A DNA stretch of 32,444 bases from an uncultured Oscillospiraceae bacterium (GCA_934589675.1 CAKTOF010000023.1:1-32444), one strand, 5' to 3'. Positions 7,175 through 17,368 are shown, counted from the stretch's first letter. Notes: generated by a model from the sequence alone, not told the origin. Made by a program: numbers and translations.

Positions 7175-8248
7175 CTACCCGCCGGTGAGCGCGTCGGCGA
7201 GGGCGTCGGCGAAGCAGCCCGCGGCGGCGAGCGCCTCGGGCATGGTGTTGCCGGACGCGCCGACCTCGACGAGCAGCGAGCCGGCCGTTGCGTGCTGGTT
7301 GAACCGCTCGGTGCGCAGGTCGATGGGCCGGCAGAGCGACGGCTCGGTGCGCGCAAGGAGCGCCTGCACACGGACGGCGAGGGCGAGATTCTCCTGCCAG
7401 TCCGGGTGTGGCAGGCCGCCGGCGTCCGTGCCGACGACGAGCATGAGCTGCGCGGACTTCTCCCCGTCCACCGTGCACGAAAACGCGGCCGCGCCGCCCG
7501 CGCCGTCGCCAAAGGCGTCGCGGTGGACGTCGAGCACGCAGCAGATGGACGGGTACTCTGCAAGATACTCCTCGATGGCCGCAAGCGTGCGCGTGTAGGA
7601 GCCGTTGTAGGACGGATAGTCGCGGATCTCGCGGTCGTGTACGACGCCGATGCCGCGCGAGTCTAATTCCTCCGCGATCGCGTCGCCGACGCGCACGACG
7701 CTGCGCGAGGTGTCCTCCGTGCGCAGCGTGTCGGACGGCTCGTATTCCCAGCCGGGCGAGGGCGTGTACGCCTCGCTCGCGTGCGTGTGGATGATGAGCA
7801 CCTTCGGCCCCTCGCGCGAAAGATCGAGCCGCAGCGGATGCGCAAGCAGCAGCGCCGAAACGTCCGGCTCATAGCCGCTTGCACCTGCGATCTGGACGTT
7901 CTGGACGTCGGACTGCGTGTAGGCCGCGGCCGGCTTTTCCGGCTCGTCCGATTCCTCCGGCTCGTCCGATTCCTCCGGCTCGTCCGGCTCGTCCGGCTCG
8001 TCCTGCTCCGGCGCGGCCGCAGAGCGCTCCAGACGGACGGTCTGCTCCGGCTCGTCCGAGCCCGGCGCGAGCTGCACGGCGCCGGGCAGCTCTGTCTGCA
8101 AAAGCGCCGCGATGACGGCGGGGCTGGCCGCCGCGCGGCCGGCAATCTCCCGCGCCCCGGCCGACGAGGCCAGGCGCAGCAGCGCCGCGATGGCCAGCAC
8201 CGCGGCCGTCAGCTCCGCGCGCGAGGCGCGGCTTCGTGTGTACTTCAT
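7175..8248 (-). CDS. spoIIP: Stage II sporulation protein P (SpoIIP)
   Basis: A 357-residue membrane-anchored peptidoglycan hydrolase (N-acetylmuramoyl-L-alanine amidase and endopeptidase). With SpoIID and SpoIIM it drives forespore engulfment. One N-terminal membrane segment (about 11-30) is followed by an acidic DEP/EES linker (about 82-106) made of short DNA repeats. The catalytic domain has IIHTHASEAY (H154, H156, E159), YPSYNGSYTRTL, VLDVHRDA and FNQHATAGSLLVEVG, as in the family. It is a strong marker that the organism belongs to a spore-forming lineage. It is convergent with recQ, with about 10 bp between stop codons, and probably expressed from a sporulation sigma-factor promoter that I could not define. 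Confidence 0.93.
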   Translation of the reverse strand: MKYTRSRASRAELTAAVLAIAALLRLASSAGAREIAGRAAASPAVIAALLQTELPGAVQLAPGSDEPEQTVRLERSAAAPEQDEPDEPDEPEESDEPEESDEPEKPAAAYTQSDVQNVQIAGASGYEPDVSALLLAHPLRLDLSREGPKVLIIHTHASEAYTPSPGWEYEPSDTLRTEDTSRSVVRVGDAIAEELDSRGIGVVHDREIRDYPSYNGSYTRTLAAIEEYLAEYPSICCVLDVHRDAFGDGAGGAAAFSCTVDGEKSAQLMLVVGTDAGGLPHPDWQENLALAVRVQALLARTEPSLCRPIDLRTERFNQHATAGSLLVEVGASGNTMPEALAAAGCFADALADALTGG

Positions 8249-8352
8249 GGCGATTCACTCCCCTATAACCTATGCGGCAAACCCGCCAAATAGAAGCGCC
8301 GGGAGTGCATCGTTCGTACACCATTTTTGTGCAGTTTATCCCTGCTCACCGC

Positions 8353-8381
8353 TTGCATATTCCGGGGAGTCGTGCTAAACT
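8353..8381 (+). promoter_or_regulatory. Candidate promoter for the cupin-SDR pair
   Basis: TTGCAT (8353-8358), a 17-bp spacer and TAAACT (8376-8381). It reads into the cupin gene 60 bp away. The 8249-8442 gap otherwise shows no gene. Confidence 0.45.
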
Positions 8382-8442
8382 ATTAGAAGCATAGATTAGA
8401 CTCTTGTGCCAGTGATAAATATTATGAAAGGGGTTTCTAACT

Positions 8443-8808
8443 ATGGCTCAGTACAAAATCCAGAGAAAAAAGGGCGTTGAGGGCAGCACCGTCTACGCCT
8501 ACACGGCTCCCGGCCACAACGAGTGTGTCCCGACCCGTCTGCACGATCCGGCCGATGTCGACGGCGGCAAGATGATCATGGGCATCACCTACTTCGTCCC
8601 CGGCGGCGGCTGCGACTTCGGCGCCAACCCGCTCGAGTCCATCTACTACATCCTCGAGGGCGAGATGACCCTCAAGACCGACACCGAGGAGACCGTCCTC
8701 CATGCCGGTGACAGCTTCCACTGCTGCGGCGGCACGAACAAGTCCGTCACGAACACCGGCGACACCGTCTGCCAGATGCTCGTTGCGCTGCTCCCGCCCC
8801 AGGGCTGA
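8443..8808 (+). CDS. Small cupin-domain protein
   Basis: A 121-residue single-domain cupin. The beta-barrel motifs are recognisable: VPGGGCDFGANPLESIYYILEGEMTL (motif 1) and LHAGDSFHCCGGTNKSVTNTGD (motif 2). The His residues that normally bind metal in motif 1 (HxH) are absent, and motif 2 has only one His, so it may bind a ligand without a metal or use unusual ligands. It starts after a GGGG-rich site at about 8430. It lies 65 bp before an SDR dehydrogenase in the same direction, so the pair is probably one operon; a sugar- or sugar-acid-related role is a guess. Codon choice is smoother than in neighbours (many GCC/GCT, AAG, ACC; few GCG/CGG), as in highly expressed genes. Confidence 0.85.
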   Translation: MAQYKIQRKKGVEGSTVYAYTAPGHNECVPTRLHDPADVDGGKMIMGITYFVPGGGCDFGANPLESIYYILEGEMTLKTDTEETVLHAGDSFHCCGGTNKSVTNTGDTVCQMLVALLPPQG

Positions 8809-8873
8809 TTTTGATTCACCAGCCGGTTCCCCGGCTCTGAATACACAGATTTTTCAAGAAGGAGTTAATCACA

Positions 8874-9755
8874 ATGCCTAAGGTTTTTTCTGGCAACTAC
8901 GCCGATATCTTTAACATCCAGGGCAAGAAGGCTGTCGTCGTCGGCGGCGCCGGCGGTTTCGGTAAAGAGATCGCCAAGGCGTTCGCGCAGCGCGGCGTTG
9001 ACGTCCTCATTTCTTCCCGCCGTGAGGATGCCCTGAAGGCTGCCTGCGAGGAGATCAAGGCCGGCGCCGCGGAAGGCGTCAAGGTCACCTACTTCGCCGG
9101 CGACGCCGGCAACGAGGAGTCCGTCAAGGAGATGCTCGCCTACACCGTCAGCCCCGAGGGCCTCGGCGGCGTCGACATTCTCGTCAACTCGCAGGGCTAC
9201 AACAAGAAGATGTGGTCCTGGGAGATCGACACGAACGTCTGGAACGGCATGCTCAACACCAACATCACCTCCCTGATGTTCACCTGCAAGTACTTCGGCA
9301 ACTGGATGAAGAACAACAACCTCGACGGCGAGGCCCAGATCCCGGAGAGCGAGTTCGAGTCCGGCAAGGCCACCCCGAACAAGGGCTACGGCAAGATCAT
9401 CAACATCGGCTCCGTCCGCGGCATCCGTGCTGTCGCCAACGGCGGCAACGGCAACGTCCCGTACAACACCACCAAGGGTGCTGTCGAGATGCTGACGAAG
9501 GCCTACGCTGCTGACCTCCGCCCGAACGTCCAGGTCAACCTCGTTGGCCCGACCATCACCTACACCCCGATGATGGTTGGTCTCCTCCCGCCCGATGAGA
9601 CCGTCCGCAACAACATCGCCGCTTCCGAGCCGGCCATGCGTATCGGCTACGAGTCCGATATCGTCGGTACCGTCATGTACCTGGCCTCCCCGGCTGCCGA
9701 CTTTGTCACCGCCAACTCCATCTACCCGGACGGCGGCCTGGTTGCCACGTCGTAA
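8874..9755 (+). CDS. SDR-family NAD(P)-dependent oxidoreductase
   Basis: A 293-residue classical short-chain dehydrogenase/reductase. The cofactor motif is GGAGGFG (24-30), with NSQG (105-108) in place of NNAG. The catalytic set is Asn130, Ser180 (INIGSVRG), Tyr197 and Lys201 (YNTTK). The C-terminal IYPDGGLVATS matches the family's VDGG end. SSRR after strand 2 would favour NADP(H). The closest functional types are gluconate 5-dehydrogenase or 2-deoxygluconate 3-dehydrogenase-like enzymes, but the substrate is not determined by what I can see. AAGGAG precedes ATG 8874. It shares the expression-biased codon use of the upstream cupin and ends in a strong terminator. Confidence 0.92.
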   Translation: MPKVFSGNYADIFNIQGKKAVVVGGAGGFGKEIAKAFAQRGVDVLISSRREDALKAACEEIKAGAAEGVKVTYFAGDAGNEESVKEMLAYTVSPEGLGGVDILVNSQGYNKKMWSWEIDTNVWNGMLNTNITSLMFTCKYFGNWMKNNNLDGEAQIPESEFESGKATPNKGYGKIINIGSVRGIRAVANGGNGNVPYNTTKGAVEMLTKAYAADLRPNVQVNLVGPTITYTPMMVGLLPPDETVRNNIAASEPAMRIGYESDIVGTVMYLASPAADFVTANSIYPDGGLVATS

Positions 9756-9776
9756 TCTCCCGATTGCAAATTTTAT

Positions 9777-9810
9777 CCCCGAACCGGATCTCCGGTTCGG
9801 GGATTTTTTT
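9777..9810 (+). terminator. Terminator of the cupin-SDR operon
   Basis: CCCCGAACCGG pairs perfectly with CCGGTTCGGGG across an ATCT loop, followed by a run of seven T (9804-9810). Confidence 0.92.
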
Positions 9811-9835
9811 GTGCTGCGGTGCGCCGCTTCCGATT

Positions 9836-10076
9836 GGCCCCCTTGTGTAAAGGGGAGGGTCAGATCTTGCAAAAAGGTCGGTTGAACGGCAAGAGCCTGT
9901 AGGGGCGACCCTTGCGGTCGCCCGTTCCCGCGTCCCGCTGCCTGCCTCCGGGCGACCGCAAGGGTCGCCCCTACGGAATCGTGCGTCTGAATTGGCGCAT
10001 TCCAAGCCCTCAGGCTCACAATCCCTCCGTCTCACCGTTCCGGCGAGCCACCTCCCTTTACACAAGGGAGGCTTTG
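9836..10076. repeat. MITE-like intergenic repeat, copy B, with nested palindrome
   Basis: It has the same inverted ends as the copy at 5033-5198 (GGCCCCCTTGTGTAAAGGGG at the left; GCCTCCCTTGTGTAAAGGGA on the other strand at the right; ACAATCCCTCCGTC inside the right arm). Into its centre is set a perfect 26-bp inverted repeat, 9899-9924 against 9949-9974 (GTAGGGGCGACC...CGGTCGCCCG). No coding capacity is seen. With the palindrome at 10119 it accounts for most of the 9811-10165 gap. Confidence 0.8.
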
Positions 10077-10118
10077 GCGCGCCGCATCGTTTTCGCGCTG
10101 GAGCGCAATCGGCTTTGC

Positions 10119-10141
10119 GGGCGGATGATATCCGCCCCTAC
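10119..10141. repeat. Short palindromic repeat (GGGCGGAT type), copy 2
   Basis: GGGCGGATGATATCCGCCC followed by CTAC, close to the unit at 5291-5313. In both places it lies just beyond the right end of the MITE-like repeat. Confidence 0.7.
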
Positions 10142-10165
10142 AGGGCGCGCCGGCGGAAGGCTGGC

Positions 10166-11470
10166 TCACCAAATCTCGTTTTTCTTCGCCTGACTGCGCA
10201 GCTCGTCGCGGAAGTCCGGGTGGGCGACGGAGATGAGCCCCTCGACCCGCTGGCGGATGGAGCCGTCGCGGATGTGCGCGACGCCGTACTCGGTGACGAT
10301 GTAGTCGACGATGTTGCGCTGGATGGACACGACCGCGCCGCGGTCGAGATACGGCACGATGCGCGAGATCGTGCCGCCGCGCGCCGTCGAGCGCATGGCG
10401 ATGATGCCCTTGCCGCCCTTGGCGTGGTAGGTGCCGTAGGCAAAGTCCGTCGCGCCGCCGGTGCCGGAATACTGGCGGCCGCCGATGTACTCCGAGCAGA
10501 CCTGCCCCGTCAGGTCGATCTGGAGAGCGGTGTTGACCGAGACCATGTTGTCGTTTTTCATGATGTTGAACGGGTTGTTGACATACGCGGCCGGAAACAG
10601 CTCGACCATCGGGTTGCAGTCGAGGAAATTGTAGAGCTTCTGGCTGCCCCACGCGAACGCGCCGATCGTGCGGCCCTGATAGAAGCGCTTGCGCGAGTTG
10701 TTGACCGCGCCGCACCACATGAGCTTGCCCATCGACGAGCCGATCATCTCGGTGTAGATGCCGAGGTCGTGGTGGTCGGTGAGATTCTCGGCGACGGCGT
10801 CGGGCAGCGTGCCGATGCCGAGCTGGATGGTGTCGCCGTCGTGGATGAGGGATGCGACGTTGTCGGCGATGCGCCGCGTGACGTCGTCCGGCTCCTCCTG
10901 CGGGGCGTGGGATATCTCCGCGTCGGAGTGGATGAAGTATGTGACCTTTTCAATGGGCACGCGGATGGTGCCGAGCGTGCGCGGGATCTTGTCGTTGACC
11001 TCTAAAATGACCGTGTCGCACAGATCGAGCATCTCCAGCTCCATCTGCTGGCTCATGGACATGCACACGCAGCCGTACTCGTCCATCGGCGTGACGGCGG
11101 CGAAGAACACGTTCGGCTTGCGGCAGTTCTGGATGACGCTCGACACGGCGTGCAGGTGGTTCGGCACGAACGAGATGCGTCCCGAGCTGTGGTGCTTGCG
11201 CAGCGGCGGGCCGTAGAAAATGCTTAAGATGTGGATGCCCTCGAGCGAATCGTCCGACACGAACGGGTATTCCTCCGCGGGGATGCCCATCCAGACGGTC
11301 AAAGTGTCCACGCCGCGCTCTGCTACGCGGTGCAGGTTGCGAAGCAGCGTGACCGGCTCGTTGCCGTAGCTGCCCGTCGCGATGACGTCCCCGCTGCGCA
11401 CGGTGTCGAGCGCCTGATCGAGCGAGATGAATTTTGAGCGGTAGAGCTCCTTGAGTTCGTCCGGCGTCAT
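10166..11470 (-). CDS. Acetyl-CoA hydrolase/CoA-transferase family protein
   Basis: A 434-residue member of the family that includes 4-hydroxybutyrate CoA-transferase, butyryl-CoA:acetate CoA-transferase and succinyl-CoA:acetate CoA-transferase. Visible motifs are the N-terminal IATGSYGNEP loop, LGIGTLPDAVAENL and DLGIYTEMIG. E241 in the last is the position of the catalytic Glu that carries the covalent CoA thioester. GGRQYSGTGGATDFAYG, followed by KGGKGIIAM, is the family's C-terminal CoA-binding region. In gut Clostridia such enzymes pass CoA between acyl-CoA and acetate during butyrate or other acid formation; the exact acyl substrate cannot be read here. ATG at 11470 follows a GGAGGCC-like site. 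It stands alone between uvrB's terminator and the repeat region. Confidence 0.9.
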   Translation of the reverse strand: MTPDELKELYRSKFISLDQALDTVRSGDVIATGSYGNEPVTLLRNLHRVAERGVDTLTVWMGIPAEEYPFVSDDSLEGIHILSIFYGPPLRKHHSSGRISFVPNHLHAVSSVIQNCRKPNVFFAAVTPMDEYGCVCMSMSQQMELEMLDLCDTVILEVNDKIPRTLGTIRVPIEKVTYFIHSDAEISHAPQEEPDDVTRRIADNVASLIHDGDTIQLGIGTLPDAVAENLTDHHDLGIYTEMIGSSMGKLMWCGAVNNSRKRFYQGRTIGAFAWGSQKLYNFLDCNPMVELFPAAYVNNPFNIMKNDNMVSVNTALQIDLTGQVCSEYIGGRQYSGTGGATDFAYGTYHAKGGKGIIAMRSTARGGTISRIVPYLDRGAVVSIQRNIVDYIVTEYGVAHIRDGSIRQRVEGLISVAHPDFRDELRSQAKKNEIW

Positions 11471-11551
11471 AGTCCCGGCCTCCTTCGCTTTCGTTCCTGC
11501 CGATAGTATAGCACAAACCGGATGCGGAAAAAACAGTTTTCGCCGCGCGCG

Positions 11552-11578
11552 AAAAAAAGCCGCCCCTTCCGGGGCGGC
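11552..11578 (-). terminator. Terminator of uvrB
   Basis: Leftward GCCGCCCC/GGGGCGGC stem with a 4-nt loop, followed by seven T (11558-11552), directly after the uvrB stop. Confidence 0.9.
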
Positions 11579-11586
11579 AGAGGCGG

Positions 11587-13578
<1,992 letters not shown>

Positions 13579-13754
13579 GGGTGCCTCCTGCGCCGCGTTT
13601 TTTTGCGAACTTTTGGTTGCATTTTCTGTCAGAATCTGGTGTCTTTGTTTTGGCGCTGCCGAAGACGGCAAGCGGTTCGGCCCCCTCCGGTGTTTTCCAC
13701 GCGCCGCGGGGCACTTCTTTGGCCCCGCTTTTTTCGCGAAAGGGGGCCTGCCCG

Positions 13755-13838
13755 ATGAGTACATCCGAAGTTTTTCAGCTTTGCCTTGTCATCATTGGCA
13801 TTTGCGGCCTGTTTTTACAAGCCAATAAAAAGAAGTAA
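13755..13838 (+). CDS. Putative holin-like small toxin (type I TA candidate)
   Basis: A 27-residue peptide: MSTSEVFQL, then a single hydrophobic helix (CLVIIGICGLFL), then QANKKK. This is the plan of the 'putative holin-like toxin' peptides of Firmicutes (TxpA-like: MST/MSV-YE start, one membrane helix, KKK end). Those peptides insert into the cell's own membrane and are held off by an antisense RNA. A GGGGG-rich ribosome site lies about 10 nt upstream. Just downstream is a perfect 10-bp inverted repeat and, on the opposite strand, a strong promoter pointing back over the 3' end. The peptide match is from memory of the family, not a search. Its toxicity is inference. Confidence 0.65.
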   Translation: MSTSEVFQLCLVIIGICGLFLQANKKK

Positions 13839-13920
13839 CCGCCCGGCCACCAACCCGCGGTTACTTCTCCGTAACTAGCCAGGAGGGGCCAACCGTTTGC
13901 CGGCAGCGCCTTCCTTTCGC
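13825..13920 (-). ncRNA. Predicted antisense antitoxin RNA
   Basis: The promoter at 13927-13956 would start a leftward RNA near 13920. The RNA would end at the GCGGTTACTT hairpin (13866-13833), whose lower arm is followed by a CTTTTTATT run. This gives an RNA of roughly 95 nt complementary to the toxin's last codons and 3' UTR, the layout of TxpA/RatA-type systems. The RNA itself is predicted, not seen. Confidence 0.55.
13833..13866. terminator. Perfect inverted repeat at the toxin 3' end
   Basis: AAGTAACCGC (13833-13842) and GCGGTTACTT (13857-13866) with a 14-nt loop. Leftward it is followed by a T-rich run, so it best fits the terminator of the antisense RNA. Rightward it would protect the 3' end of the toxin mRNA. 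Confidence 0.7.
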
Positions 13921-13926
13921 TCTTTC

Positions 13927-13956
13927 AGTATAACCCCATCGTATGAGATTTGTCAA
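13927..13956 (-). promoter_or_regulatory. Strong leftward promoter opposite the toxin gene
   Basis: TTGACA (13956-13951), an 18-bp spacer and TATACT (13932-13927). No ORF follows it leftward that is not antisense to the toxin or uvrB upstream region, which supports an RNA product. Confidence 0.7.
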
Positions 13957-14003
13957 CCGGAATTCCAAAAAACGGGCGCGGCCCAGCCGGCCGCGCCCGC
14001 GCT

Positions 14004-16226
14004 TTATTCCCGGTTGTCCTTCAGGCTCTCGATCATGTTGACCTTCTTCACCTTCCGGCGGAGCAGCCAGAGCGAGCCGAAATAGCTCAGCCCCGTCAGG
14101 CCGATGGCGAGCACATAGCTTTTCGGCGAGATGTAAGTGTGCATCCGCATGACGCCGTAATCCGTGAACATGGCCCAGAACTCGCGGCACGAGGCGTACA
14201 CGGCCGGGATGCTGACCGCGACGCCGAACGGCAGGAGCAGGTGGTGTACGTTGAGGACGATGCGGTCGATCTGCCGGTCGCGGTAGCCGAGAACCTTGAG
14301 CATGGAGATGGAGCTGCGGCTCTCGGCGACCATCATGTCGACGGCGACGTAAATGGCCGCGACGCACAGCAGCGCGCCGAGGACGACGAGCACATAGATC
14401 ATGCCGCCCATCTGCGTGAGCATCGTCTCGACCTGCTCGCGCGCATCGGAGCGGGCGCTCTCCTGCGCGATAAGCGACGCAGGGAGCTCGGTGAGCGGCT
14501 CGGCGCTCACCAGCGCGTTGAAGCTGCCCGCCGGCAGGCCGGTGAGATCCTCGGCGTTTTCGCGCGTGGTGAAAATGGCGCGCTGGACGTCGTTGTCGAC
14601 GACGCCCGTGATCGTGACGGTCTTTTCCGCGAGCGTGAGCGGATTTCGCAGCGTCACGGTGTCGCCCGCCTCCCAGCCGAGGACGATGGACGCGAGGCTC
14701 GTGAGATAATAGCCGTCCGTGAGCGTCACATCCGCGCCGGAGGCATCCTTCAGCGTCAGGTACGGGTTGCAATCATCCGTGCCGATGACGGTGAACGAAT
14801 GGCCGTCCGGATCCTCCATTGCCCCGGCCATCAGCTCCGCGCCGCCGTAGGGATTTTCGGTCTGGAGCTGGCTCAGAACATACTGATGCTCAAACGAGCC
14901 GAGCGCGTCGGCGGCCGTGTCGGCCGTGTGACGGAACGTGTCGAGCAGCGCGAAGCTCAGGAGCATGATATAGCAGCCCAAAAACACGCCGAGCAGCACG
15001 ACGAAGCTGCGCGCCGGATTACCGGCGAGCGAGCGGAGCGCGTACTTGAGCCGGAAGCTGCATTTTTTGCCCGCGAGCATCCGGCGAAGGCGCTTCTCCC
15101 CGCCGGCCGCGCCGGCGAGCAGCGTGACCGTGTCGCGCCGCAGCAGGCGGCGGACGGACAGCAGCGCCGCGAGGACGTACATCGCCGTCGGGATGAGCAC
15201 GCCGAGCACGGCCGGGACGGGCGCGAGGTGCGCGGTGATGTGCATCGGCTCATAGTCGGCCAGGCCGATCTCGCCGAACGGCTGCGCGGCCAACTCCGCG
15301 GCGATGAGCGTCAGCACGCCGCCGACCAGACCCGGCAGCGCGGCAAAGAGCGCGTAATGCCACATCAGGCGGCGCTTTTTGTAGCCGAGGGCCGAAAGCG
15401 TGCCGATGAGCCGCTGCTCGCTCTTGACCTTGCGGCTGAGGATGATGCAGATGAGCGCCACGGCGACGAGCGGCAGCACGACGAGCAGCACGTACGAGAT
15501 CATGACGAACATCTGCGCCTGCCGCGCGACCATGTTGATGCGCGGGTTGTCCGAGGCCGGGGAGTACGAGCGCATCGTGTACGTCTCGTGCACGGCGCTG
15601 CGGAACGCCTCGGTGTCATGGCCGTTGTAGCGGACGAGATACTGCGTGTTCGTCTCGCCAAGCGTGGAAAATTCCGCGTCCGTGAAGTATGCGAGAAAGA
15701 ACGTCGTGATGTTTTTATACGAGTCATCCTCGTTTTCGAGCATATAGAGATAGTCCGGCCGCTGGAAATAGCCGACGACGGTGTAATTTTTCCCGCCGAT
15801 GCTCACCGTGTCGCCGAGGGCGACGCCCATGCTGACGCAGTAGCCCTCGGACAGGATGACCTCGTCGTCCGACGCCACATCGCGCCCGCCGGTGACGGCG
15901 TAGCGGTCGACCTTTTCCGTGCGCGAGAACACGCGCGCCGTCGTGCCGTCCGTCTCGAGGTTGGCATAGCTCTGCCGCTCGAGCGTGACGCCGTACGCCT
16001 CCTCCAGCGCGGCGATCTCGTCGTCCGGGATGGGCTGGTACGTCGAAAAATGCGCGTCCTCGATGGCCTGCGACGCATAAAAGCCGCCCGCGAAGTCCAG
16101 AATGGCGTTGCCGGCGATGTTGAAGAGATAGAACAGGAAAAGCGTCAGGATTGTCAGAAACGTCGCGGAGATGTAAAACGAGCGGTTTTCCCGCAGCGAG
16201 CGCGGATAGCGCTTGGAAAGCGTCAT
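14004..16226 (-). CDS. FtsX-type ABC transporter permease
   Basis: A 740-residue membrane protein with two FtsX domains. An N-terminal helix (about 18-40) and a large extracytoplasmic domain are followed by three helices (VLLVVLPLVAVALICIIL, LFAALPGLVGGVL, VPAVLGVLIPTAMYVLAAL). A repeat of the plan follows, from SFVVLLGVFLGCYIMLLSFALL to YVLVVLGALLCVAAIYVAVD, with further C-terminal helices. The loop KSEQRLIGTLSALGYKKRRL, and its partner SSISMLKVLGYRDRQI, are the coupling segments that contact the ATPase. Members export lipoproteins or peptides or sense antimicrobial peptides. It starts 13 bp after the ATPase stop, in the same operon. Confidence 0.92.
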   Translation of the reverse strand: MTLSKRYPRSLRENRSFYISATFLTILTLFLFYLFNIAGNAILDFAGGFYASQAIEDAHFSTYQPIPDDEIAALEEAYGVTLERQSYANLETDGTTARVFSRTEKVDRYAVTGGRDVASDDEVILSEGYCVSMGVALGDTVSIGGKNYTVVGYFQRPDYLYMLENEDDSYKNITTFFLAYFTDAEFSTLGETNTQYLVRYNGHDTEAFRSAVHETYTMRSYSPASDNPRINMVARQAQMFVMISYVLLVVLPLVAVALICIILSRKVKSEQRLIGTLSALGYKKRRLMWHYALFAALPGLVGGVLTLIAAELAAQPFGEIGLADYEPMHITAHLAPVPAVLGVLIPTAMYVLAALLSVRRLLRRDTVTLLAGAAGGEKRLRRMLAGKKCSFRLKYALRSLAGNPARSFVVLLGVFLGCYIMLLSFALLDTFRHTADTAADALGSFEHQYVLSQLQTENPYGGAELMAGAMEDPDGHSFTVIGTDDCNPYLTLKDASGADVTLTDGYYLTSLASIVLGWEAGDTVTLRNPLTLAEKTVTITGVVDNDVQRAIFTTRENAEDLTGLPAGSFNALVSAEPLTELPASLIAQESARSDAREQVETMLTQMGGMIYVLVVLGALLCVAAIYVAVDMMVAESRSSISMLKVLGYRDRQIDRIVLNVHHLLLPFGVAVSIPAVYASCREFWAMFTDYGVMRMHTYISPKSYVLAIGLTGLSYFGSLWLLRRKVKKVNMIESLKDNRE

Positions 16227-16239
16227 GTCCTGCGCCTCC

Positions 16240-16938
<699 letters not shown>

Positions 16939-16998
16939 GATGTTCTTCCTTTCCGGCTCCAAATAGGCGGAGCGAACTGCCGCCCGGCGCGGCCGCTC

Positions 16999-17016
16999 GG
17001 TTAGTTCTTGCTAACC
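16999..17016. promoter_or_regulatory. Palindrome upstream of the ABC operon
   Basis: GGTTAG-N6-CTAACC, a perfect interrupted palindrome of operator size, 60 bp upstream of the ATPase start. A further GC-rich hairpin (about 17049-17071, GCCGCGCGGG/CCCGCGCGGC) and a -10-like TATCAT (about 17087-17092, leftward) lie beyond it, without a good -35. No regulator gene is adjacent. Confidence 0.4.
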
Positions 17017-17135
17017 TCCGTGCAGACGGCCGCCGCACACGCAGCGCAGCCGCGCGGGGCTCCCGCGCGGCGTAGATTCTGCAACTATGATAGCACTCCG
17101 TCCGGCGCATTTCGGCTCGATTCGGTCGGAATTGC

Positions 17136-17165
17136 AAAAAGCGCGCCGCAGCCGCGGCGCGCTTT
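17136..17165 (-). terminator. Terminator of the pyrE-uvrA-radC operon
   Basis: GCGCGCCGC/GCGGCGCGC stem with flanking AAA/TTT pairs and a T run leftward (17140-17136). Rightward it is followed by TTTCGTTTT, so it may act both ways. Confidence 0.85.
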
Positions 17166-17177
17166 CGTTTTCTATCT

Positions 17178-17365
17178 GCCTCGCAGAGTTTCGCCGCCGC
17201 AGCGGCGAAATCAATTTGGAATCATTTTTCCCGGCGACCGGTGCGTCGGGAAAAATACCGCTCGCCCTGCAAGTGTGGAATTTGGGCGCCATCGGCGCAC
17301 AAATTATGCGCGCAGTCAGGGCGCGAACCCTCTCAAACGGGAGCCCAGCGCAGCGGGTCCCGTTT
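17178..17365 (-). ncRNA. Covarying structured intergenic element, copy 1 (after radC)
   Basis: An intergenic element shared with 25756-25920. Stem 1 is TTTCGCCGC-CGCA-GCGGCGAAA (17189-17210). Stem 2 is TTTTTCCCG with CGGGAAAAA (17225-17255). Stem 3 is CGCCCTG (17263-17269) with CAGGGCG (17317-17323), enclosing CAAGTGTG and TGCGCGCAGT. An end hairpin, AAACGGGA/TCCCGTTT, closes at 17365. In the other copy the stems have different bases that still pair, while the CGCA loop and the CAAGTGTG and TGCGCGCAGT blocks are identical. Leftward it begins 3 bp after the radC stop and is followed by a terminator, so it looks like a 3'-UTR element. The strand is inferred; its function is unknown to me. Confidence 0.65.
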
Positions 17366-17368
17366 GAT

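Noticed and set aside
9992..11005. Open frames on the strand opposite the CoA-transferase and across the repeats
   Set aside because: They run through repeat DNA and antisense to a gene with clear family motifs.
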